Shown piece after piece: positions 50,939-61,114 of a stretch of DNA of 64,000 bases. Numbering within the stretch: the first letter of the stretch is position 1; each line of letters starts with the position of its first letter. The notes beneath the pieces were generated by a model. That model made no database searches. It saw only the letters and a list, made by a program, of their open reading frames with translations, and was not told the origin of the DNA. The stretch spans positions 1 through 64,000 of the forward strand of contig NC_008555.1 of the NCBI RefSeq assembly GCF_000060285.1. Direction: 5' to 3'. The stretch comes from Listeria welshimeri serovar 6b str. SLCC5334 (GTDB lineage Bacteria > Bacillota > Bacilli > Lactobacillales > Listeriaceae). The translations under genes were made by a program, and so were the position numbers.

Positions 50939-51190
50939 ATGGCTAAAAATACACATATGAATGTGACTGTTGATTTTACAAACTGGGGCGCAGATAAATA
51001 CGATCTGCGCATTCCAGTACATCAACCAATTAAAGCTTTGATTATCAATTTGGCAGAAACGCTCAAAATTGAATATAAAGATTTGTCCAAATGTACGATA
51101 AAAACTACGAATAAAGCAATTTTGTTAAGCGACGATGATAAATTAACTAATTTTCAAATTGCTGATGGCGATATTTTAGAAATTTTATAG
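50939..51190 (+). CDS. esaB: EsaB, ubiquitin-like type VII secretion protein
   Basis: This 83-residue cytoplasmic protein has the YukD/EsaB ubiquitin-like fold (HMNVTVDFTNWGADKYDLRI, ending GDILEIL). It is needed for T7b secretion in S. aureus, in a role not fully understood. Confidence 0.94.
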   Translation: MAKNTHMNVTVDFTNWGADKYDLRIPVHQPIKALIINLAETLKIEYKDLSKCTIKTTNKAILLSDDDKLTNFQIADGDILEIL

Positions 51191-51211
51191 AAAAAAAGGA
51201 GAATGAAAACG

Positions 51212-52408
51212 ATGAATAAGACAACAGATATGGACGGAACTGCTTATGATTTTACGTATGAGGATTTAGCGTGGAGTATCACTTTTCCTAAATCAAAAAC
51301 CCATGCGAAAGAGTTAGCTCAATTAGAACTATTAGAGAAACCCGCGACTCATTTTGTGCCGGCAACAATTTCAAGTGATAGCGATTCTTACATGATTTCA
51401 TATGAGATTGATAAACATACATATGGATTTGAACAAATTCGCAAGATGGAACGGGAAGATAAACTGCGTGCTTTGCGGAATATAGCAGATTTAAGTGAAC
51501 TATTAAATACGCGCTATACTTTTTTCTTGCATCCTGATAATTTGATTTTTGATATCAATTTAGTGCCTAGAATTGTTCATCGTGGAATTAAAAATATATT
51601 ACCTCCATATGAACTGACTGAAGAAACGTTCTTAAAGCAATACCAATGTTTCGCTATTGCCATGTTTTCTAAAAAATTCACTTTTGAAAATTTATATAAT
51701 GGCTCCCTTTCTAGTGCAAGAGGAACTCAATTCGAAAAAAACATTTTAGATGCAAAAACGGTACAAGAAGTTGCTGCGGTTTTAGAAGAAGCGTATATAA
51801 AAGAAAATAAATCTATGCAAAAGAATATGGCTCGCGTTCCTAAGAAAAAATACGGGGCATTTCGTGGTCTTGCAGTTGGATTTATCATTGTAGCCATTTT
51901 ACTTGCGATTCCAGTGAGCTATTTTGCTTTTGTCAAAGTGCCGCTTCAAGACGATTTATTAACTGCGAACGAACAGTTTCTTAAGACCGACTACGATAAA
52001 GTAATCACCGGACTAGAAAAAGTGGACCCTGAAAAAATGCCGCAATCTGTTCAATATGAACTAGCATACTCCTATGTAAACGGCGAAAAAATGAGTGATA
52101 AAAAGAAAGAAAATATTATGAATACGATTAGTTTGAAATCGGACCCTAAAAACTTACTTTATTGGATTTATAATGGTCGCGGAGAATTCAGTGAATCGCT
52201 TGATATTGCTAAACTTTTAGATGACCCGACACTTGCAATGTATAGTTTAACAAAACAAATTGAACAAGTTCAAAGCGACACCAAACTTAGTGGTGAAGAA
52301 AAAGTAGAAAAACTAAAAACGTTAGAAGATAGCTTAAAAGCATATGATGACAAAATAAATGAACAAACAAAAGAAACAGATGAGTCAACAAATACAGAAG
52401 CAAAATAA
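51212..52408 (+). CDS. essB: EssB, type VII secretion pseudokinase membrane protein
   Basis: The 398-residue protein has an N-terminal pseudokinase-like domain (about 1-205), one membrane helix (about 215-237, GFIIVAILLAIPVSYFAF) and an outside helical domain, with a charged tail. It corresponds to YukC. The ATG at 51212 is preferred over 51203, which is only 1 nt from AAAAAGGAG. Confidence 0.94.
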   Translation: MNKTTDMDGTAYDFTYEDLAWSITFPKSKTHAKELAQLELLEKPATHFVPATISSDSDSYMISYEIDKHTYGFEQIRKMEREDKLRALRNIADLSELLNTRYTFFLHPDNLIFDINLVPRIVHRGIKNILPPYELTEETFLKQYQCFAIAMFSKKFTFENLYNGSLSSARGTQFEKNILDAKTVQEVAAVLEEAYIKENKSMQKNMARVPKKKYGAFRGLAVGFIIVAILLAIPVSYFAFVKVPLQDDLLTANEQFLKTDYDKVITGLEKVDPEKMPQSVQYELAYSYVNGEKMSDKKKENIMNTISLKSDPKNLLYWIYNGRGEFSESLDIAKLLDDPTLAMYSLTKQIEQVQSDTKLSGEEKVEKLKTLEDSLKAYDDKINEQTKETDESTNTEAK

Positions 52409-52420
52409 GGGAGAATGACC

Positions 52421-55400
52421 ATGAATAGAGATGCTTTATTAATTGTTAGTAACGGGCAGCAATGTCATAAACACCATTTGTCCCCTGAAAAAGTCGTGAC
52501 AATCGGTAATACAATCGAACATGAAATTACTTATCCGGAACTGGTAGAGTCAATTGAAGTTAAATACGACGAAAACACTTGGAATGCTGGAACAACGGCG
52601 CTCCAAGTAAACCAAGCTGTAAATGTAGATAAGTTAGCATTTTATCTTTGCCAAGATTTGCATACACAAGTATATGATGTTGTAACGAATATTTCAGTAG
52701 CTTTTGGTGCAGGGACTGAGAACGATGTCACGATTGATGAAACAAAATCAGATTTTTTACTTTTGCGTGATGCGAAGGAAAGTCTGTTTAAATTACAAGT
52801 TTTACATGGTGAAATCTACCATAACTTTTCTTTAGTAACAACTGACTGCACGCTAGAGCCAGGTGATCAGCTCTATACGGACGGTGTGACGATTACAATC
52901 GGAAAAGAAGACATTAGTGTACTAGCAGTGAAAAATCGGGTGACGAGCAAATTAGCACCTTTATTTGCTGCGGATAATTCATTTGGTGATGACTACCCGG
53001 ATTACCACCGTTCTCCGCGGATTATTTATCGTGCGCCAGAAGAAAAAATTAGCATGGCTAAACCTTCAAGTAAGCCTTCAAAACCAACAGATGGCTTAAT
53101 CAAAATTATTTTACCACCGCTTATTATGGTTGCGATTACTGTAATGATTTCTATTTTCCAACCTCGTGGACTGTATATCATCATGACCATTGCGATGTCA
53201 GCAGTAACAATCACAATGGCAGTTATTAATTACGTGAAATCTCGTAAAAAATACAAAATCGACTCTAAACAAAGAATCGAAAGTTATGATTTATATTTAA
53301 AACGAAAAACAAAAGAATTACATGAAACAAGCGAGAAACAACGTCACGCCTTAACTTATCATTATCCAGATGTGACAGAATTAGAAAAAATGGCGCTACG
53401 AGTAGATTCGCGTATTTATGAAAAAACGATGTTCCACCATGATTTTCTGACTTTCCGAGTTGGCCGTGGCGACGAATCTAGTAGTTTTTCCGTCGAATTT
53501 CAACAAGAAGAATTCAGTCAAGACAAAGATGAACTTATTGATGAAGCTGTAAAAATCAAAGGACAATATTTATCCATAAGCGGCGTTCCTGTTGCGACAG
53601 ACTTGATGCATGGTCCAGTCGGCTACATCGGACCACGCCATCTAGTTTTAGAACAATTACAAATGTTAGTAATGCAGACGTCCCTTTTTCATAGTTATTA
53701 TGATTTGCAATTTATTACGATTTTTCCAGAAGAAGAAAAAACTGAGTGGGATTGGATGCGCTGGTTACCGCATGCGAATATGCGTGATGTAAATGTGCGA
53801 GGCTTTGTGTATCATGAACGTTCGCGTGACCAAGTGTTAAATTCGCTCTATCAAATTTTAAAAGAACGTAAACAAGCGCTTACTGAACAGGCGAGCAAAC
53901 AGGAAAAATTATATTTTACGCCACATTATGTGGTTTTAATTACTGATGAAAAATTAGTACTTGACCACACCGTGATGGAATTCTTCAATGAAGATCCAAG
54001 CGAACTAGGTGTTTCTTTAGTATTTGTGCAGGATGTAATGGAGAGCTTGCCGGAACACGTCAAGACTGTCGTGGATATTCGTGATGCGAAGAGCGGGAAC
54101 ATTATTTTAGAACAAGGCGATCTTGTGAACCGAGCATTTATACCAGATCATTTGCCAGTAGATTTCGACAAAGAAGTAATCAGCCGCGCTCTTGCGCCAT
54201 TAAATCATCTTCAAAACTTGAAAAACTCAATCCCAGAATCCGTTACTTTCCTTGAAATGTACGGTGTGGAGCGCGTGGAAGAGTTAAACATTGCAAGCCG
54301 CTGGGCGAAAAATGAAACTTATAAGAGTCTTGCTGTGCCACTTGGCTTGCGCGGGAAAGACGACATTGTTCAACTGAATTTACATGAAAAAGCACACGGG
54401 CCGCATGGTTTGGTAGCCGGAACAACTGGTTCTGGTAAATCAGAAATCATTCAGTCTTACATTATTTCTCTTGGTGTCAATTTCCACCCATATGAAGTCG
54501 CATTCTTGCTAATTGACTATAAAGGTGGAGGAATGGCGAACTTATTTAAAAATATGCCACATTTACTCGGCACAATCACCAACTTGGACGGCGCGCAATC
54601 GATGCGTGCACTTGCATCCATTAAAGCTGAATTGCAGAAAAGGCAGCGGTTATTTGGAGAGCATGACGTGAACCATATCAACCAATACCAAAAACTATAT
54701 AAACAAGGAAAAGCGACCGAACCAATGCCGCATTTATTCCTGATTTCGGATGAGTTTGCGGAATTGAAATCGGAACAACCGGAGTTTATGAAAGAACTCG
54801 TTTCAACCGCGCGTATTGGACGTTCTCTTGGTATCCATTTGATTTTAGCCACCCAAAAACCAAGTGGTGTCGTGGATGACCAAATCTGGTCCAACTCCAA
54901 ATTTAAATTGGCGCTAAAAGTACAAAATGCCAGCGATTCGAATGAAATTTTAAAGACACCAGATGCAGCAGAAATCACACTACCGGGTCGTTCGTACTTG
55001 CAAGTTGGTAATAACGAGATTTACGAACTGTTCCAGAGTGCTTGGAGTGGCGCGGATTACGTGCCTGATAAGGAGAGCACAGATTATATTGATACGACGA
55101 TTTATGCGATTAATGACTTGGGTCAGTATGATATTTTGACCGAGGATTTGAGCGGCTTAGATAAGAAAGATGATTTGACGAAATTACCGAGTGAGTTGGA
55201 TGCGGTGATTGATCATATTCATGCGTATACGGAGGCGTCTGGGATTGAGGCGCTGCCGAGACCTTGGTTGCCGCCGCTACCTGAGCGAATCTTTGCCCAA
55301 GACTTACATCCAGTCAATTTTGAAGAAGCGTGGAAAGAACCGAAGAAACCACTGCGCGCGACGATTGGGTTACTGGATCAGCCGGAGTTACAGGCGCAAG

Positions 55401-56872
55401 AACCATTAACACTTGATTTAACGAAAGATGGACATGTGGCTGTATTCTCAAGCCCTGGGTTTGGGAAATCCACCTTCTTGCAAAGTCTAGTAATGGATTT
55501 AGCACGCCAACATAACCCTGAGCAATTGCATGTTTATTTGTTGGATTTTGGGACGAATGGGTTGTTGCCGCTTATTGATTTACCTCATGTAGCGGATACC
55601 ATGATGGTGGATGAAGTTGAGAAGGTGCAGAAATTTGTAAAAATAGTTACACTTGAAATAAAAGCTCGTAAAAAATTATTAAGTGAATATCGCGTTGCTA
55701 ATATTGAACAATATAGTCAAGCAAGTAGGAAAAATGTGGCGAATATCTTGGTGTGTCTTGATAATTATGATGCTCTTAGAGAAGCTGGATTCGGAGATGA
55801 GTTTGATAAAACAATGATTCAAATGTCACGTGAAGGAGCTGCGTTAGGAATCTATTTGGTTACGAGTGCCTCAAAACAAAGTTCGATACGTATGCAAGTC
55901 ATGTCAAGTATCAAGCTACAAATTGCATTATATCTAATTGATAAAAGTGAGGTTACTTCTATAGTTGGTCGTACAGATTTAATTTTGGAAGAATTATATG
56001 GCAGAGGTATGATTAAAATCGGTTCACAAGCAATTTTCCAAACAACATTACCCACTAAAGGCGAAGAGATTGTTGAACAAATTAGTAATTTGACAGAGGA
56101 AATAGCTGTAATGAAAGAGAGTTGGAATGGTGAATGTCCGGATTCTATCCCTGTTATGCCAGAAGTTCTAAGCATTTCTGACTTTGTGGGACGGAAAAAT
56201 ACAAGAGATAATATACAAAATCAAATTTTACCGTTAGGCTTAGAATACGAGAATATCGAGGCAGTAGGTCTGGATTTTAAATTAAAACAAAATTTATTAA
56301 TAATAAGCGATAGTAATATTAAGTTAAATTTAGTACAACAGTCTATTGTTAAATCTGTACAATACGTTAAAAATTCATACCAATTGTTGATTTTAGATAA
56401 AATTTCACAACCATTAAAAGAAGTTTCTGCATTAGCGAATGGGTATGTTAGCAAATTGGAAGAATATGAAAAATTCACTTCTATGATGGCAGAGGAATAT
56501 GCAACAAGAAAAGATTTGGATAGTAAGGCTTTGTTAAAAGATACGGAAGGATGGATTGTATTAATTTCAGATTTAGCGGAGTTTATTCAACATACATCAA
56601 TAACAATTGAGCAAATGAAAGAGTTTGTAGAGAACGGACCGAACTTAAATATCTTTTTCATTGTTTCAGGGATACAAACTTCTATAGAATATGGACTTAA
56701 TCCTATTGAGAAATTTGTGAAAACAACTATTAGAACAGGTCTAGTGGCTATGAAAAATTCAGAACAAGGAATTTTCAAAGGAAACTATATAACTAATGAA
56801 CAGCCATTAGAGAAATTTGAAACATATTTTTATATTGATAATACTAGACAAAAAATCAAATTACCAAATTAA
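52421..56872 (+). CDS. essC: EssC, type VII secretion motor ATPase
   Basis: This is the FtsK/SpoIIIE-type motor of the machine. The 1,483 residues comprise two N-terminal FHA domains (about 1-185), two membrane helices (about 225-275) and three ATPase domains. Walker A of D1 is GTTGSGKS at 667-674, and of D2 PGFGKS with Lys1016; D3 (after about 1240) has a degenerate loop (ISDSNIKLN). The DNA becomes clearly more AT-rich from about 55.6 kb on, inside the D2-D3 part. In Listeria and S. aureus the EssC C-terminus comes in variants matched to the cargo genes that follow. Confidence 0.96.
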   Translation: MNRDALLIVSNGQQCHKHHLSPEKVVTIGNTIEHEITYPELVESIEVKYDENTWNAGTTALQVNQAVNVDKLAFYLCQDLHTQVYDVVTNISVAFGAGTENDVTIDETKSDFLLLRDAKESLFKLQVLHGEIYHNFSLVTTDCTLEPGDQLYTDGVTITIGKEDISVLAVKNRVTSKLAPLFAADNSFGDDYPDYHRSPRIIYRAPEEKISMAKPSSKPSKPTDGLIKIILPPLIMVAITVMISIFQPRGLYIIMTIAMSAVTITMAVINYVKSRKKYKIDSKQRIESYDLYLKRKTKELHETSEKQRHALTYHYPDVTELEKMALRVDSRIYEKTMFHHDFLTFRVGRGDESSSFSVEFQQEEFSQDKDELIDEAVKIKGQYLSISGVPVATDLMHGPVGYIGPRHLVLEQLQMLVMQTSLFHSYYDLQFITIFPEEEKTEWDWMRWLPHANMRDVNVRGFVYHERSRDQVLNSLYQILKERKQALTEQASKQEKLYFTPHYVVLITDEKLVLDHTVMEFFNEDPSELGVSLVFVQDVMESLPEHVKTVVDIRDAKSGNIILEQGDLVNRAFIPDHLPVDFDKEVISRALAPLNHLQNLKNSIPESVTFLEMYGVERVEELNIASRWAKNETYKSLAVPLGLRGKDDIVQLNLHEKAHGPHGLVAGTTGSGKSEIIQSYIISLGVNFHPYEVAFLLIDYKGGGMANLFKNMPHLLGTITNLDGAQSMRALASIKAELQKRQRLFGEHDVNHINQYQKLYKQGKATEPMPHLFLISDEFAELKSEQPEFMKELVSTARIGRSLGIHLILATQKPSGVVDDQIWSNSKFKLALKVQNASDSNEILKTPDAAEITLPGRSYLQVGNNEIYELFQSAWSGADYVPDKESTDYIDTTIYAINDLGQYDILTEDLSGLDKKDDLTKLPSELDAVIDHIHAYTEASGIEALPRPWLPPLPERIFAQDLHPVNFEEAWKEPKKPLRATIGLLDQPELQAQEPLTLDLTKDGHVAVFSSPGFGKSTFLQSLVMDLARQHNPEQLHVYLLDFGTNGLLPLIDLPHVADTMMVDEVEKVQKFVKIVTLEIKARKKLLSEYRVANIEQYSQASRKNVANILVCLDNYDALREAGFGDEFDKTMIQMSREGAALGIYLVTSASKQSSIRMQVMSSIKLQIALYLIDKSEVTSIVGRTDLILEELYGRGMIKIGSQAIFQTTLPTKGEEIVEQISNLTEEIAVMKESWNGECPDSIPVMPEVLSISDFVGRKNTRDNIQNQILPLGLEYENIEAVGLDFKLKQNLLIISDSNIKLNLVQQSIVKSVQYVKNSYQLLILDKISQPLKEVSALANGYVSKLEEYEKFTSMMAEEYATRKDLDSKALLKDTEGWIVLISDLAEFIQHTSITIEQMKEFVENGPNLNIFFIVSGIQTSIEYGLNPIEKFVKTTIRTGLVAMKNSEQGIFKGNYITNEQPLEKFETYFYIDNTRQKIKLPN

Positions 56873-56893
56873 AAAGATAGAGGAGGCATTACT

Positions 56894-57319
56894 TTGTCAG
56901 ATTTAAGCACTTTAACTAAAGAATATAATAGTGTAGTTAATGATATCACTTCTTTGAAAGCAGATTTAAATGTGATATCTGATAAAGCGGAGAGGTTAAG
57001 AATTGCGGCTGCGGAGATGCAATTTTATTTAGAGGAAATAACAGGTATAAATACTTCGCTTTCGAAAATAAGAATAGATAGTAGTCTTTGGGAAGGTAGA
57101 ACGAAAAAAGACAATGAAAATATCTTAGAAGAATCATTAAAGACAGCTATGAAAACGTATCAAGTAAAAGTAAGTGATATATTTGAAAGCTATACCAATG
57201 AAATTAACAGATTGTATCAACAACAAGACAGTATTTCTTCAAGTTTAAATGTAAAATCAGCTACAAAATCTTATTTGAAACAGGAAATTAAGAAGGAAAA
57301 GGTGACTAGTGATGAGTGA
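56894..57319 (+). CDS. DUF5082-like helical protein, type VII cargo partner
   Basis: This 141-residue protein is almost all helical with two coiled-coil arms around a short loop (SSLWEGRTKKDN at about 66-77, WXG-like). It resembles DUF5082/YwqH proteins that lie first in LXG cargo operons. The start is TTG after AGAGGAGG. It overlaps the next gene by 8 nt, and the two probably help target the LXG protein. Confidence 0.8.
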   Translation: MSDLSTLTKEYNSVVNDITSLKADLNVISDKAERLRIAAAEMQFYLEEITGINTSLSKIRIDSSLWEGRTKKDNENILEESLKTAMKTYQVKVSDIFESYTNEINRLYQQQDSISSSLNVKSATKSYLKQEIKKEKVTSDE

Positions 57320-57656
57320 GATAAAAGTTAATAGAGGTATTGTAAACCAAACAGTTTCAAAAGGAAAAGGAATTCTAAGTACTAGCGCCTCTCCTATAGC
57401 AATGAAAGTAGATAAAACAAATATAAACCCGTTTAAAAGCAATAGCGATGATGACACTTACAAAACTATAATTGCTGAGTTATTTCGATTAGTGAGATAT
57501 TCTGAACAGTCATTGAACGAAGCATTAGGACTGGTTGATAAAACTGTAGAGTCAATGGAACAATTAGATAAAGAAATTGGAAATGGAATAGCTAGTAAAA
57601 ATTTATATAGTATAAAAAAGAATCTAGGGGTGAAAAAAGATGGGGAAAAAAATTGA
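57312..57656 (+). CDS. Small WXG100-like partner (TIGR04197/YwqI type)
   Basis: The 114-residue protein has a flexible N-terminus (to about 45) and a helical C-terminal half with SEQSLNEALGLVDKTVESMEQLD. Proteins of this size and place are annotated as TIGR04197 type VII effectors or partners. It overlaps the LXG gene by 17 nt, showing strict co-production. Confidence 0.75.
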   Translation: MSEIKVNRGIVNQTVSKGKGILSTSASPIAMKVDKTNINPFKSNSDDDTYKTIIAELFRLVRYSEQSLNEALGLVDKTVESMEQLDKEIGNGIASKNLYSIKKNLGVKKDGEKN

Positions 57657-59016
57657 TTTTGACGAAATCCAGAATGCTTCTAACGACTTTAATGAAGGTA
57701 GTAATGAAGAAATAATACGATTATATTCTTTATTAGAAAACATAGATGAAATAGGGGCTTTGGAATCTTTTCAAGGTAAAACAGCACAAACTGCGAAAGC
57801 TTATTTGAATGAGGTTCATGGCACTGTTATGATTTTATTAATCACAGCATTGACTCAAGTGAGAGAAATGGTTGTTGAAGATATTGATAGGTTTCAACAA
57901 GATGTAGATAGTGCTCCTACAACAAAAATTGACCAAATTTATATAAAAGAATTAAAGAAAAAAATTGAAAAAAATTATTCTGAATTTAAGATTATACATG
58001 AAGATATTAACAAAACTGTTAATAGGTTGAATGATTTAGTACCTAATGCAGTACCCTCAAAAACTGCTATAAAGGCAAGTAAGGATAATTTCATTCAAAA
58101 CATTAATTTACTAAATACTCACCTAGATAATTATGATGAACGCAAACGTGGTGGGATAAATGAAGTAAAAAAAATCTTCAAACAGATAGAATCTATATTA
58201 ATAAGCGAGGCGAGCTATCATAATAATGATAAAGGTTTGATTATTTATAGCCCGGGTGATATTTATGGACAAGATGGTGTGGATAAAGAGTTAATTAATG
58301 GGAAAATGTTAGATTTTTTAGGATTAGGAGGAGACACACTTTCTATGGCTATTTCTTCTAAAGAATTAGCGGTATTGGCAATGAATAAAGGCCTCACAGT
58401 TCAAAGTAGGATGGTTCGAGGCAAACTAGTATATACAATATATGGGACCAAAGATCAATTGCAAAAATTGAATGTGAAAATGAATGCTTCAGCTAGAAGT
58501 AAATCAATTGTAAAACTTTATGATGGTAGTAAAACAAATAAGTATACTAAATATGGAGCTGCATTTATGGAGGAATTCCCTCTTTTGCGAGGAATGACCC
58601 ATAGTAAGGCTGAGATGCTAAAAGGATTTAGTGCAAGTATGAAGGAGCCTTATACAGGGGGATATAAAAATTTGTCTAAGGCGGGAAAATTAGCGAAAGG
58701 GCTAGGAGCTTTTGGTGCGGCAATGACAGTTGCATCTAATATCAATAGTGAATTAGCAGATGGTTTCCAAGGATATACTGATGTGAGAAGGATTACAGTA
58801 AATTCAACTGTTGATTTGGGGGTTTCAGGAGGTTTAACAGCAGTACTTGGACAAGCGGGGAGTTCTTTTGGACTTCCAGGTACAATAGGTGGAATAGGAG
58901 TTGGAGTAGTGTTGGATACGGTTCTGAGTTTAAGTGGTACAAAAGATACTTGGAAAAATAGTGTTAACGAAAATATGCAACATTTAGAAGATTGGTTTTG
59001 GGTAGAAGCAAAATAA
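57640..59016 (+). CDS. LXG-type type VII toxin candidate with glycine-rich C-terminus
   Basis: The 458 residues have an N-terminal helical LXG-like domain (about 1-195; ESFQGKTAQTAKAYLNEVH carries the usual F-x-G then K-x-Y pattern), a middle domain (about 200-310, GLTVQSRMVRGKLVYTIYG) and a C-terminal stretch rich in Gly and hydrophobic residues (about 345-440, e.g. LGAFGAAMTVASN and GTIGGIGVGVVLD). No nuclease or peptidase motif is visible. Glycine-zipper C-termini occur in membrane-depolarising toxins such as staphylococcal TspA, so membrane damage is the best guess. Confidence 0.78.
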   Translation: MGKKIDFDEIQNASNDFNEGSNEEIIRLYSLLENIDEIGALESFQGKTAQTAKAYLNEVHGTVMILLITALTQVREMVVEDIDRFQQDVDSAPTTKIDQIYIKELKKKIEKNYSEFKIIHEDINKTVNRLNDLVPNAVPSKTAIKASKDNFIQNINLLNTHLDNYDERKRGGINEVKKIFKQIESILISEASYHNNDKGLIIYSPGDIYGQDGVDKELINGKMLDFLGLGGDTLSMAISSKELAVLAMNKGLTVQSRMVRGKLVYTIYGTKDQLQKLNVKMNASARSKSIVKLYDGSKTNKYTKYGAAFMEEFPLLRGMTHSKAEMLKGFSASMKEPYTGGYKNLSKAGKLAKGLGAFGAAMTVASNINSELADGFQGYTDVRRITVNSTVDLGVSGGLTAVLGQAGSSFGLPGTIGGIGVGVVLDTVLSLSGTKDTWKNSVNENMQHLEDWFWVEAK

Positions 59017-59152
59017 AACAAGTCTATTAGTTCAGTGAAGTATTGAGGATTTTCTATTTTAAAAACCCAAAAACTTGATAAAAATAACACTTTTCAATAA
59101 AGAAGTTAGACTATGATAGAAAAAAATGAAAAATATTTAAGGAGAGTGTGAT

Positions 59153-59875
59153 GTGAAAAAGAACTTAGAACAGATATATGCTATAGAATTTACAATGGGT
59201 TTAAGATATAGGCCAATGCAAATTAGACATAATATAAAGTTGATTTTCTTATTGCTTCTATTTGTGACTTGGCTACAAGGTGACTTTATGAATAGGCTCC
59301 CGGGAAATTTAGATACAACTAAAGTAGATATGCCGTTAGTCCTAGTGGCCTTGCTTTGTTATATTATTTTGTATCCCAAAAAAATGACTATAAGATTTCA
59401 AAACCTTCAATACCTATTATATATTTGTTGTTTTCAGTTTTTAGTATTTATGGTTATAAGATACTTTTATTCTAACTTGATTTATGCTATTCAAAACATG
59501 GTTAGTTTAACAGCCCAGACTCTGGTTGCCTCATATGTGTTTTTATTTGTATTATGGATTTTAGCTTTTATTTTTTTCTGTTTTTATTTTAGAAAAAAAT
59601 TAAGAAATGGAGACTATAGAAAAGATTCTGAACTTCAAAAAAAACGTAGTAATTTAGGATTGAAATTAAGTAAAGGATCTTACATACTAATAGGAGCATT
59701 TTTTGTTTTTATATTATCCTCACAAATTGTTGGAGGAATAATGGAAGATATAATGATTATTTCTATAGAAATTGTAGGCATTGCATTGAGTTCTCTGGGA
59801 ATTGTCATATTTCCGGAACAACTTTTTACTGCATATTGTAAATTTAAATTTAAGGAGTTTCACATAGAAGAATAG
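59153..59875 (+). CDS. Polytopic membrane protein, candidate immunity protein
   Basis: This 240-residue protein has about six hydrophobic segments (about 27-45, 60-77, 82-105, 120-148, 172-193 and 200-220) and a positive tail. The GTG start follows AAGGAGAG. It comes right after the LXG gene. Size and topology resemble DUF443/TsaI proteins that protect against TspA. I do not recognise it firmly by sequence. Confidence 0.65.
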   Translation: MKKNLEQIYAIEFTMGLRYRPMQIRHNIKLIFLLLLFVTWLQGDFMNRLPGNLDTTKVDMPLVLVALLCYIILYPKKMTIRFQNLQYLLYICCFQFLVFMVIRYFYSNLIYAIQNMVSLTAQTLVASYVFLFVLWILAFIFFCFYFRKKLRNGDYRKDSELQKKRSNLGLKLSKGSYILIGAFFVFILSSQIVGGIMEDIMIISIEIVGIALSSLGIVIFPEQLFTAYCKFKFKEFHIEE

Positions 59876-60037
59876 AAATATCATCAAAATAGTTAATGTA
59901 TAAAGGAATGGTATAAATATGTGCAGAATGTAGTATTAGTAAAATCGGTCTATGGCAAATTTGTAATTAGTAACTTCTAATAGCGTTTTTATTTAAGATT
60001 TTCAGTAATTAAATTTATACTCATAAGGAGGAAAAAA

Positions 60038-60490
60038 ATGAAAGTAGAACAAAGTGGTTTCCAATTTGATTATTGTTTGACATATAAAAGGACGGAAAAG
60101 ACGGAGAATTGGTTTTTACCATTTGAAGATTTAGAAAAAATTGCGATTATAAATGATATTTATCAAACTGGCCCTATTTTCTTCTCTATTAAGGAAGTAC
60201 CCGGAGAGAATCAATATAGAGAGTTTAAATATTATTTACCAATAAACGAGCAAGTTGAGATAGAAACGGACCAAGATTTATTTGGATGTGAATCAATAAA
60301 GGTAGAGTTTGCTCTTAAAACTAGAAATATTGCTGATGTGAATTTGCAGTGTATGCAGGAAGAGATTATTAAATATGCAAAAGAAAATCAATTTGAAATA
60401 GAATCTGAACTCTATTGTATATTTTTAGATGTATACAATGATGTAATATTTGATTTTTATGCACCTTTGAGAAATGAGGTACAGAAATGA
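60038..60490 (+). CDS. DUF5085-like protein (copy 1)
   Basis: This 150-residue cytoplasmic protein has a GyrI-like alpha/beta look: strands near 15-60 (GPIFFSIKEVPGENQYREFKYYLP) and a C-terminal helix-strand. It resembles DUF5085 proteins found in Listeria and Bacillus type VII cargo clusters. The ATG follows AAGGAGG. It overlaps the next gene by 4 nt. Function unknown. Confidence 0.72.
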   Translation: MKVEQSGFQFDYCLTYKRTEKTENWFLPFEDLEKIAIINDIYQTGPIFFSIKEVPGENQYREFKYYLPINEQVEIETDQDLFGCESIKVEFALKTRNIADVNLQCMQEEIIKYAKENQFEIESELYCIFLDVYNDVIFDFYAPLRNEVQK

Positions 60491-60936
60491 TAGTTCAGGG
60501 TAAAGAATTAGCATTAAGTAATGTAGTTGGAAAACACTATATTGTAGATCCAAAAGATTTATTTATTTTTTTAGAATCTTTTCGTGAGGATTTAGAAAAA
60601 AGTGAATTAAAAATTATTGGAAAAGTTTTAGTTGCTATAGAATCGCCAATTAATGCAAAATCCTATGAAATAGAAATTTTGGCAGAAGTTGATAAACCAA
60701 CTATTAGTAAGATAGAAGGAGTCACATTTCAATCATACTTTTTAATCAAAAATGCATTGCATACAAGAGTTATTATGGATTTGGAGAAGCGGCTACCAGT
60801 TGCTTTTGAGGAAATGATAGAATATGTAGAAAATAATAGAAAAGAAATTATTACGCCCATTATTAATGTACTTAATACTGTGGAAAATGTGCCTTATGTA
60901 GATGTTTATGTAGGAATTGATCCGTATGATGAGTGA
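60487..60936 (+). CDS. DUF5085-like protein (copy 2)
   Basis: This 149-residue protein has the same size and layout as its neighbour (KIIGKVLVAIES, TFQSYFLIKNALHTRVI, then an ending VDVYVGIDPYDE), so the two are probably diverged tandem copies forming a heteromer. ATGA overlap with copy 1 shows coupling. Function unknown; a chaperone or immunity role is possible. Confidence 0.7.
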   Translation: MIVQGKELALSNVVGKHYIVDPKDLFIFLESFREDLEKSELKIIGKVLVAIESPINAKSYEIEILAEVDKPTISKIEGVTFQSYFLIKNALHTRVIMDLEKRLPVAFEEMIEYVENNRKEIITPIINVLNTVENVPYVDVYVGIDPYDE

Positions 60937-61114
60937 GGAAATTTAAATTGTATTTCCGGAAATGATAATAAAAAGAACTTTCAGCAGAATAATTATAATC
61001 ACAGAAAGTTATATAAATGTTATAGTCAAATGAATTATGCTTTTCAGTTGGGCTTATCAAGTATTATAGGAATAAAGAGGCTGGTAATCGGAAAAAGGTA
61101 ACTGTAGTATTTCA

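Noticed and set aside
54517-54978. 153-residue minus-strand frame opposite essC
   Set aside because: It is antisense to the FtsK D1 domain of EssC, which has intact Walker motifs.
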